NCBI RefSeq assembly: GCF_900155475.1
Contig: NZ_FXAM01000002.1
Location: forward strand, 62,001-126,000
Source: Methylomagnum ishizawai
GTDB lineage: Bacteria; Pseudomonadota; Gammaproteobacteria; Methylococcales; Methylococcaceae
Reading direction: 5' to 3'
DNA: 64,000 nucleotides
Positions 26,609 through 33,932 of this stretch are shown here, piece by piece (the stretch's first letter is position 1; the number at the start of each line of letters is the position of its first letter). Both the position numbers and the translations under genes were made by a program. The notes under the pieces were generated by a model. That model was not told the DNA's origin, ran no database searches, and saw only the letters and a list, made by a program, of their open reading frames with translations.

Positions 26609-27831
26609 GTTTGGGTTTCTTCACCATCCTGGCGGCGCAGTTCTTTTCCTCCTTAGCCGATAACGCCCTGCTGTTCGGGGCCATCGCCCTGTTGCGGGAG
26701 CAACAGGCCCCTTCCTGGCAAACCCCGGTCCTGCAACAAAGCTTCGTGGTCGCTTTCATCGTCCTCGCGCCCTTCGTCGGTCCGTTCGCCGACGCCCTGC
26801 CCAAGGGCCGGGTGATGTTCGTCAGCAACGCGGTGAAGATCGCCGGTTGCCTGGGGATGCTGATGGGCGTGCCGCCATTGCTGGCCTATGCCGTGGTCGG
26901 TATCGGCGGGGCCATGTATTCGCCGGCCAAGTACGGCATCCTCACCGAATATTTCCCGCCGGAAAAACTGGTTTGGGCCAATGGCTGGCTGGAAGGGCTG
27001 ACGGTGGCGGCGATCATCCTGGGGGCCATCGTCGGCGGCCTGTTGATCGGCGACCGGGTGGGGGCGGAAGCGGCGCGGTTCCTGGCCGGGCTGCCGTTCA
27101 ATCTCGGTATCGACACCGTGGCGGAATTCGCCATCGCCGCCATGCTCTGTTTCTACGGGCTGGCGGCGCTGTTCAACCTCTATATCCCGCGCTTGCCCAT
27201 CGACCACAAGTTACCCAGCCGTAGCGTCGGTTTCATCCTCAAGGATTTCCTGCATTGCTTCGTGCAGTTGTGGAAAGACCCGCTGGGGCAGGTGTCGCTG
27301 GCGGTGACGGCCTTGTTCTGGGGCGCGGGGGCGACTTTGCGCCTGATCGTCCTGATGTGGGCGGCGGCGGCTTTGCACCTGGGTTTGGAACAGGCCACCC
27401 AGTTGACCGCCGTGGTGGCGGTGGGAATCGGCTTCGGCGCGGCCTGGGCCGGGAAGGCGGTGCCTTTGGAACATTCGGTGCGGGTGTTGCCGGTAGGGAT
27501 CGCCATGGGCTTGGCGGTGTCGGCGATGGCCTGGGTCAGCGATTGGCGCGTCGCCCTGCCGATGCTGGCCTTGATCGGGGCCATGGGCGGTTATTTCGTG
27601 GTGCCCATGAACGCCTTGTTGCAGCACCGCGGCCATTTGTTGATGGGTGCGGGCCATTCCATCGCCTTGCAGAACTTCAACGAGAACCTCAGCATCCTGC
27701 TGATGCTCGGACTCTATGCCTTGATGATCAAGGTGGAATTGTCGGCCTCCGCCATCGTGGTGGTGTTCGGCCTGATCGTGGCGGGCAGCATGGCGGTTTT
27801 GACCCGGCTGCACGGCCACGACCAGGATTAG
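26605..27831 (+). CDS. LplT-like major facilitator superfamily transporter
   Basis: 408 aa from a GTG that overlaps the phosphatase stop by 4 nt. Twelve hydrophobic helices. The pattern FFTILAAQFFSSLADNALLF at the start, YSPAKYGILTEYFPPEKLVWANGWLEG in loop 4-5, FWGAGATLRLIVLMW, and GYFVVPMNALLQHRGHLLMGAGHSIALQN closely follow E. coli LplT, which flips lysophospholipids. Whether this copy moves lysolipids or a product of the sugar operon is open. An acyltransferase pair begins 300 bp downstream, which fits a lipid role, but the operon structure ties it to the sugar genes. Confidence 0.85.
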   Translation: MSLGFFTILAAQFFSSLADNALLFGAIALLREQQAPSWQTPVLQQSFVVAFIVLAPFVGPFADALPKGRVMFVSNAVKIAGCLGMLMGVPPLLAYAVVGIGGAMYSPAKYGILTEYFPPEKLVWANGWLEGLTVAAIILGAIVGGLLIGDRVGAEAARFLAGLPFNLGIDTVAEFAIAAMLCFYGLAALFNLYIPRLPIDHKLPSRSVGFILKDFLHCFVQLWKDPLGQVSLAVTALFWGAGATLRLIVLMWAAAALHLGLEQATQLTAVVAVGIGFGAAWAGKAVPLEHSVRVLPVGIAMGLAVSAMAWVSDWRVALPMLALIGAMGGYFVVPMNALLQHRGHLLMGAGHSIALQNFNENLSILLMLGLYALMIKVELSASAIVVVFGLIVAGSMAVLTRLHGHDQD

Positions 27832-27892
27832 CTGTCCTGGGTGCTTTGCCGCTCTCGATGGGGTGGGTCGAGTCCCGCCATTCATGGTGGAC

Positions 27893-27934
27893 GGCGGGTT
27901 AGGCTATCGCTAGCCCGCCTTATGGCTTTTTGGT
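27893..27934 (+). terminator. Intrinsic terminator of the sugar operon
   Basis: GGCGGGTTAG-N7-CTAGCCCGCC (27893-27919), a 10-bp stem with one G-T pair, is followed by TTATGG and a run of T (CTTTTTGG). It lies 62 bp past the transporter stop codon. The rest of the 303-bp gap (27832-28134) shows no gene. Confidence 0.65.
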
Positions 27935-28134
27935 ATCCAGCCTCGGGGAGCGGGAATAATATCCCGCCGATGCGCTGGTATATCGACGCGGATGGATAGG
28001 GTATTTTCGCCCCACCTATCCGTATCGAACACGCCCTGGATTGCGGGTTTCCTTCACCAATCCGTCACGCCACCTCAATATTGCCTTCATAAGCCGTGCG
28101 TATTGTTTCCCGATTCCACCCGGAGGAAATGCAT

Positions 28135-28923
28135 ATGTCGGCCAACCGCCCGAATCGAGAATCCCGTCCCCGCCGTTTCGTCGCCGAAATCGCCCGCGAC
28201 GAAGCCACCATCCGCGCCACCCAGGCTTTGCGCTACCAGGTTTTCGCCGGGGAAATGGGTGCCCGGCTGCATACCCCTATCGAGGGCTTGGATTGCGACG
28301 AAATCGACGCTTATTGCGACCACCTATTGGTGCGCGATACCCAGACCGGCACCATCGCCGCTTGTACCCGGTTATTGTCCGATACCCAGGCCCGCCGGTT
28401 GGGGCGTTTCTATTCGGAAGGGGAATTCGATCTCGGAGCCATCCGCGCCTTGTCGGGACGCTTTTTGGAAATAGGCCGTACCTGTGTCGATCCGGCCCAG
28501 CGCGGCGGCGTGGTGTTGGGCACCTTGTGGAACGGCTTGGCGGATTATGTCGCCGAGGGTGGCTTCGATTATCTGATGGGTTGCGCCAGCATCCCGCCCG
28601 GTCCCAGCGGTTTCGCGGTGGACGCCGTTTACCGCCAAATCGAGCCGGAACAATTCGGCCCGGCCCATCTCTGGGCGAGGCCGCGGATTCCGGTGCCCGC
28701 CGGGAAGCGTTGCGACCGCGACGAGAGCGGCATCCCGCCCTTGTTGCAAGCCTATCTGCGCCTGGGCTGCCGGGTCTGCGGCGAGCCTTACTGGGACGAG
28801 GATTTCAATGTGATGGACGTGTTCATCCTGCTCGATCTTTCGCGCTTGCAGGCCCGCTACGAACGGCGCTTCATCGGCCCTCGGCCCGGAGACGCCCATG
28901 CGGCGCTGCCTGCCCTGGTTTAA
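28135..28923 (+). CDS. olsB: OlsB-like L-ornithine N-alpha-acyltransferase (GNAT fold)
   Basis: 262-aa acyltransferase of the OlsB/'hemolysin-like' GNAT family that forms lyso-ornithine lipid from ornithine and a 3-hydroxyacyl-ACP. Seen: LRYQVFAGEMGA (39-50), DEIDAYCDHLLVRD, TRLLSDTQARRLGRFYSEGEFD, FLEIGRTCVDPAQRGGVVLGTLW, and DYLMGCASIPPG. These match the OlsB pattern in order. GGAGG 8 nt before the ATG at 28135 decides the start over in-frame ATG 28129. Its end overlaps the next acyltransferase gene by 26 nt. Confidence 0.88.
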   Translation: MSANRPNRESRPRRFVAEIARDEATIRATQALRYQVFAGEMGARLHTPIEGLDCDEIDAYCDHLLVRDTQTGTIAACTRLLSDTQARRLGRFYSEGEFDLGAIRALSGRFLEIGRTCVDPAQRGGVVLGTLWNGLADYVAEGGFDYLMGCASIPPGPSGFAVDAVYRQIEPEQFGPAHLWARPRIPVPAGKRCDRDESGIPPLLQAYLRLGCRVCGEPYWDEDFNVMDVFILLDLSRLQARYERRFIGPRPGDAHAALPALV

Positions 28924-29659
28924 GGGCGCGGGCATCGCCGCCATGTTCCTGCTGGGCGTGGTTCTGGCGGGGGCGGTCATGCCGGGTTTGCGCGGGTTGT
29001 TGGGACGGCGGGCGTCCGGCTTGTGCGAGGATATCGTCGTCCATTGGAACCGCACGGTGTGCCGTATCCTGAATGTGCGACTGGAAATCACCGGCGCTCC
29101 CGATCCGGCGGCCCGCTTGCTGGTCGCCAACCATATCTCCTGGCTGGATATCATCGCCCTGGGCGGCCAGGGCCGGGGCCAGTTCGTCGCCAAGGCCGAA
29201 GTGGCGGATTGGCCGGTGATGGGCTATCTCGCCAAGCGGATCGGCACCCTGTTCGTCCAGCGTGGCGACGCCGCCCAAACCGCCGCCACGGCGGAATTGA
29301 TGGTGTGGCGGCTGCGCCAGGGCAAACGCTTGATCCTGTTCCCAGAAGGCACCACCACCCCCGGCGAGCGGGTGCTGCGCTTCCATGGCCGTTTGTTCCA
29401 GCCCGCCGGTTTGGCCGGGGTCGGGGTACAGGCGGTGGCCTTGGGGTATTCCGGCCCGGCCAAAACCGCGGCACCCTTCATTGGCGAGGACGAATTCGTG
29501 CCGCATTTGCTGGGCATCCTGCGCTTGGAGCGGATCGATCTGCGCTTGTCCTACGGGCCGCTGCTTCCGGCGGGCTTGGACGCGGGCGGCATGGCGGCGC
29601 TGTCGCGGCGCTGGGTCGCCGAGACGCTGGCCGCGGTTCCCGCCGCCCGCGCGGGCTGA
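28898..29659 (+). CDS. olsA: OlsA-like 1-acyl-glycerol-3-phosphate / lyso-ornithine lipid O-acyltransferase
   Basis: 253-aa PlsC-family acyltransferase. It has an N-terminal membrane helix (about 9-30), block I NHISWLD, GYLAKRIGTLFVQRGD, and block III FPEGTTTPGERVLRFHG. Together with the overlapping olsB gene it forms the standard two-step ornithine-lipid pathway: OlsB makes the amide and OlsA adds the ester-linked chain. A housekeeping PlsC role cannot be excluded from sequence alone, but the 26-nt overlap strongly favours OlsA. Confidence 0.87.
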   Translation: MRRCLPWFKGAGIAAMFLLGVVLAGAVMPGLRGLLGRRASGLCEDIVVHWNRTVCRILNVRLEITGAPDPAARLLVANHISWLDIIALGGQGRGQFVAKAEVADWPVMGYLAKRIGTLFVQRGDAAQTAATAELMVWRLRQGKRLILFPEGTTTPGERVLRFHGRLFQPAGLAGVGVQAVALGYSGPAKTAAPFIGEDEFVPHLLGILRLERIDLRLSYGPLLPAGLDAGGMAALSRRWVAETLAAVPAARAG

Positions 29660-29704
29660 GCCGTTTGCCCCAGGTGAATTGATCCGCGCAGGCGGAAAAT
29701 CCCG

Positions 29705-29982
29705 TTATATCGCCGATTCCTTCCCACCCGCCTCTTCTTGCCAATGCGCGGAACTCCACGCCATCCGTGATCCCGCCACGGCGATGCCCACCGAATCCCT
29801 TACCCCGCCCTGTAAAAACCGGGGCATCCGCTGGATGAACCCCAGACCGCTCAGGATCATCGCCTTCACCAAAAGGCCCGCCGTAAGGTTCCGCCGCCCG
29901 TGGTCCTGGGGAGCCAGCGCGTCGATCAGTTCAATCCAGCCCATCGACCCTCCCCGCCACCAAACCCAGGTGATCGATTCCT
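29705..29982 (-). pseudogene. IS1634-like transposase N-terminal remnant, frameshifted
   Basis: Minus-strand reading near 29982 gives GIDHLGLVAGRVD. After a frame change it continues as GWIELIDAL...RRNLTAGLLVKAMILSGLGF, the N-terminal region (DUF4277-like) of IS1634-family transposases. Homology fades after GFIQRMPRFLQ, and no DDE core or terminal repeats are present. An old, truncated and frameshifted insertion within the 694-bp gap between the acyltransferase and RiPP operons. Confidence 0.65.
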
Positions 29983-30151
29983 GGATGCCACAGTCGGCGG
30001 CAGCGCCTTTCTCGCCCGCTGGGATCGAAACCGTCGAAACTATGCGCCATCATTTAGAAAAACCAAAGGGTAAGACATGGGCACGGATGACGGTTATATA
30101 AGGCGTATCGTCTTCATCCCGCCCAATAAGCGGGACCAAGTCGTGAAATCT

Positions 30152-30180
30152 TTGACATTCCGCCCTACTTTGCCCAATAT
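30152..30180 (+). promoter_or_regulatory. Candidate sigma-70 promoter of the RiPP operon
   Basis: Perfect -35 TTGACA (30152-30157), 17-bp spacer, weak -10 CAATAT (30175-30180). Transcription would start near 30187, giving a leader of about 165 nt before the ATG at 30354. No other pair of similar quality was found in 29990-30353. Confidence 0.4.
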
Positions 30181-30353
30181 TTGGCCGCTGTCTTTAAAAA
30201 GAACAGTCCTGCCGTATCCAGCGCGGTATTGATCGGCACTCAAAGGGGGAATCCACGCTGCCATGGTCTTGTCCGAGCCATTCCATGGGCTTCCGCACGG
30301 CGATGGTGGCATGAATTGTTATTCCAACCATACAGCTATTTCCAGGAACCACC

Positions 30354-32392
30354 ATGCAGTACCTTGTCCAACCCCTCTTTCCGCACTCCGCCACCAGCCC
30401 GCTGCGCGGTGGCAACGAGGCGCGGGTCTTCACCATTTCTTCGCTCAATTCGGGCTTCGCGCTCACCGCCGTGGGCAACAACCTGCAACTGCAACAACTG
30501 AACTGGCAGGAGAACGCCAACCAACAGTGGAAAATCATCGCCAATGGCGACGGCACCTACCGCATCGCCAATGTGGGTAGCGGCCAGGTCATGGACGTGT
30601 CCGGCGGCGGCGGGGAAGGGACGCCGGTCTTGGTCTGGGATTGGCACGGGGGCAACAACCAACGTTGGCGCGTGTCGGAAATCGAGAACGGCATGTTCCG
30701 CATCGATTCGGCCTTGGGCGGGAGTACCCTCGACGTCTTCGGCGCATCGGTCGAGCCGGGCGCGGTGATCGTGGTGTGGGGTTGGAACGGGGGCGACAAC
30801 CAGCGCTGGGTGCTGGCCGAGGTCCGCCCCGAAAGCGTGGTCTACCAACCCAGGGCCACCCTCTTCCAAGATGCCAATTATGGCGGAACCCGCCAGGAAG
30901 TGGGCCTGGGTTCCTACGATATCAACGACTTGACCTTGGGCAACGACCAGGTTTCCTCGCTCAAGGTGCCGACCGGGGTGCGCGTCACCCTGTACGAACA
31001 CGCCAATTTCCGGGGGCGGCATTGGTCCTACACCCAGGACACGCCCTGGATCGGCGACGAACCCAACGACCTGACTTCCGGGGTCTTGGTGGAGAAGGTC
31101 GCCACGATCTACAAGGATGTCGATTATCAGGGACAGGCCGCTTCGCTCGGCGTGGGCCGCTACCTGATGAAGGACATCCCCCTGGCCAACGACAACATCT
31201 CCTCGTTGAAGGTGCCGCAGGGCTTGGTGGTCATGCTCTATGAACACGAGGACTTCGGCGGGGATTTCCGCAGCTACTACCAGGACAGCCCGAACGTCGG
31301 CGATTTCAACGACAAGACCTCGTCCATCGTTATCAAGCAACTGGGGGTGGTGATTCCCAAGGACGTGCTGCGCTTCGGCGGTGGCGTCCAATTGAAGGGC
31401 ACCCATGGCAAATGGCTGGTGGCCGAATCGGATGGCCGTTTGCGGGCCGACCGCGGCGCGGCCGATACCTGGGAAACCTTCACCCTGGTCCGCTCCGGCG
31501 GCACCCTGGATAACAGCTTGGTGAGCTTCGGCGATATCGTGTCCCTGCGCTCGACGCACGGCAAATACGTGACGGCGGAAGCCAATGGCGACGCCTCCGC
31601 CAATAGCCCCAATATCGGCGCGGAACAGCAATGGCAGGTCGTCCGCTCGGGAGCGACCACCTCGTCCAACTTCCTCGCGGTGGGCGACCACATCTCGCTG
31701 AAATCGGTGGCCCACAACCGCTATCTGGTGGCCGAGGATAACGGCGACGCCAATGCCAACCGCGACAGCATCGGGTCTTGGGAAACCTTTGAGGTCACGG
31801 GCGTCGCCACCGAGGCCACCCCGGAAGAGGGCAGCGGCAGTGCCTGCGGAGCCGAGGCCTGTAGCGCGGACGCCTGCGGGGCCGATGCTTGCGGCGCGGA
31901 CGCCTGCGGCGCGGCGGCTTGCGGCGCGGCGGCTTCCTTGATCGGGGTGTGCGGCGTGGCGGCCTCGGGCATCGCGATTTGCGGCGCGGACGTGGCCGGT
32001 ATCGGCGTCTGCCTGGGGCGGCTTCCGGGGCTTCGGCCTGCGGCCTGGACGCTTGCGGCGGTGCGGCGTGCGGCGCCGCCGCTTGTGGCGCGGCGGCGAC
32101 CGGCATCGGGGCGTGCGGCGCGGACGCTTGCGGCGCGGCGGCTTGCGCGGCGGCGGCTTGCGGTGGCGCGGTGTGCGGCGCGGCGGCTTGCGGCGCGGAT
32201 GCTTGCGGGGCCGACGCTTCCGGTGTCGGGGGCTGTGCCGCCAATGCCTGCGGGGCCGATGCGGGCGGGGTGGACGCCTGTCCCGCCGATGCCTGCGCGG
32301 CCAATGTCTGCGGCATCAACGCCTGCCCGGCGGATGCCTGCGCCGCCGACGCCTGCGCCCTGGACATCATCCCCATCATCCCCGGCATCTGA
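30354..32392 (+). CDS. Lectin/crystallin-domain precursor with Cys pentad repeat tail (ACGX-type RiPP precursor), -1 frameshift needed
   Basis: Putative substrate of the two radical SAM enzymes downstream. Residues about 20-157: ricin-like beta-trefoil with NQQWK, NQRWR and NQRWV (QxW motifs). Residues about 165-330: four beta/gamma-crystallin-like motifs (VTLYEHANFRG, ATIYKDVDYQG, VMLYEHEDFGG). Residues about 338-482: fascin-like trefoil (THGKYVTAEANG, HNRYLVAEDNG). From residue 496 the tail is built of five-residue units A-C-G-A-D/A. The starting frame gives nine Cys up to codon 555. It then needs a one-base change in the G run at 32015-32018 to enter the frame that continues 19 more Cys in the same pentad register and ends IIPIIPGI at the TGA at 32390-32392 (total about 679 aa). 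There is no signal peptide. Without the shift the original frame reads on through Arg/Pro-rich codons into the maturase gene. AGGA precedes the ATG. Confidence 0.8.
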
Positions 32393-32465
32393 TGCCACCG
32401 CCCGCCGGATGGCCCATCCGGCGGGCGTTTCCCCCTTACCGGAAACCGCGACCAGGAGAATCCCG

Positions 32466-33932
32466 ATGGGACCACAACACTATAAATCCTCCCGCTACGT
32501 CATCACCGCGCCCCTGAAGGATGGCCGGGAACTGGCCTACAACGGCATGAGCGGCGCCTTGGCGGTCTGGACGCCCCGCGAGGCCGCAGCCTTCCGCCGG
32601 GTGGCGGCGGAAGGCCGCTGCGACGATTTGGAATCCACCGCCGACCTGTTGTACGGCGGCTATCTGGTGCCGACCCAGGTCGATGAATTAGAACAACTCC
32701 ACGGACTCTACAAAGCCCACCGCTACGACCGCCGCACCTTGATCCTGACCGTGGCCCCGACCCTGGCCTGCAATTTCGCCTGCGATTATTGCTTCCAGGG
32801 CCAGGACAAACCGGTCCAGACCATGGGCCAGACGGTCCAGGACGCTATCGTGGCCTTCGTCGAGCGGGCGGCCCCGGAATTGCGCCATGTCCATATCGCC
32901 TGGTATGGCGGCGAGCCTTTGCTTCGACCGGGAGTAATCGAGGCGCTGTCCGACCGCATCATCGCCTTGTGCGACCGGCGGGGCTTGAAATACGACGCCA
33001 TGATCGTCACCAACGGCTACAAGCTGACGGCGGACATGGCGCGGTCCTTAGCGGAACGGCGGGTCAAGACCGTGCAAGTGACCTTGGACGGCCACCAGGA
33101 ATACCACGATGGCCGCCGCTACCTGCTGTCGGGCGGCAGCACCTTCGCCAAGATCATCGCGAACCTCAAGGCCGTGGTCGAAGCCGGGACCGGCTTGAAG
33201 CTGAACATCCGGGTCAATATCGACCATCGCAATGGCGCGGGCGTCTACCAACTCATCGACACCCTGGCCCAGGAGGGCTTGGCCCACCAGGATAGCTTCC
33301 GCCTGTATTTCGCCCCGGTGGAGGCCATGACCGTGGGTTGCCATTCGGTGGAGGAAGCCTGCATGGGCAAATCCGAATACGGACGGCTGGAAGCCGCGCT
33401 GTACCGCTACGCCTTCGATCAAGGCTTGGCGGCCCTGCCCTATCCGCCCCGGTTCCATGGCTCGTGCGGGGCGGTGCGTCCGAGCAGCTTCGTGGTGGTG
33501 CCGACCGGCGATATCCACAAATGCTGGGATACCGTGACCTTCCCCCAGCACGCCATCGGCAGCATCTTCGACATGGACGCCGCCCTTCGTTCCGAGCGCA
33601 ACGCCCGCTGGCTGCGCTGGACCCCGTTCGAGAACGAATCCTGCCGCAACTGCAAGCTCCTGCCCAATTGCGCCGGGGCCTGCGCCTATAAATTCCTGCA
33701 TTCGGGCGACACCCGCGGTGAAGCCGCCACCCTGCCCTGTCCCAGTTGGAAATACAACATCAAGGAACGCCTATTGTTGCGGGCCGAGAAGATGGGCATC
33801 CTCCGGGCCGAAGACTGGGATGTGGCGCAAGCCTGCACCGATCCCAAGGAGTTGTGCGCCGACGACCACATCGGCGGGGGCCGCGCCCTGCCCGAGACCA
33901 TGCAAGCCTATTATTTGGCGGAGGCGGTATGA
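32466..33932 (+). CDS. Radical SAM/SPASM peptide maturase (ACGX-system type)
   Basis: 488-aa peptide-modifying radical SAM enzyme. The [4Fe-4S]/SAM motif is C102-x3-C106-x2-C109 (LACNFACDYCFQG), followed by YGGEPLL. The SPASM domain has C334, G348-x4-C353, then C393-x2-C396-x5-C402-x3-C406 and C425, exactly the CX2CX5CX3C pattern for two auxiliary clusters. SPASM maturases install thioether or C-C links in RiPPs; here the neighbouring Cys-repeat protein is the obvious substrate. The N-terminal 85 residues (YVITAPLKDGRELAYNGMSG) are a recognition-type region. ATG 73 nt after the precursor stop. It overlaps the next gene by 4 nt. Confidence 0.92.
   Translation: MGPQHYKSSRYVITAPLKDGRELAYNGMSGALAVWTPREAAAFRRVAAEGRCDDLESTADLLYGGYLVPTQVDELEQLHGLYKAHRYDRRTLILTVAPTLACNFACDYCFQGQDKPVQTMGQTVQDAIVAFVERAAPELRHVHIAWYGGEPLLRPGVIEALSDRIIALCDRRGLKYDAMIVTNGYKLTADMARSLAERRVKTVQVTLDGHQEYHDGRRYLLSGGSTFAKIIANLKAVVEAGTGLKLNIRVNIDHRNGAGVYQLIDTLAQEGLAHQDSFRLYFAPVEAMTVGCHSVEEACMGKSEYGRLEAALYRYAFDQGLAALPYPPRFHGSCGAVRPSSFVVVPTGDIHKCWDTVTFPQHAIGSIFDMDAALRSERNARWLRWTPFENESCRNCKLLPNCAGACAYKFLHSGDTRGEAATLPCPSWKYNIKERLLLRAEKMGILRAEDWDVAQACTDPKELCADDHIGGGRALPETMQAYYLAEAV

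Noticed and set aside
32019-32465. Arg/Pro/Ala-rich stretch joining the precursor frame to the SPASM enzyme as a natural fusion
   Set aside because: The stretch has no protein-like pattern, while the alternative frame continues the Cys pentads in perfect phase and ends in a stop; fusion is kept only as an alternative outcome of frameshifting.
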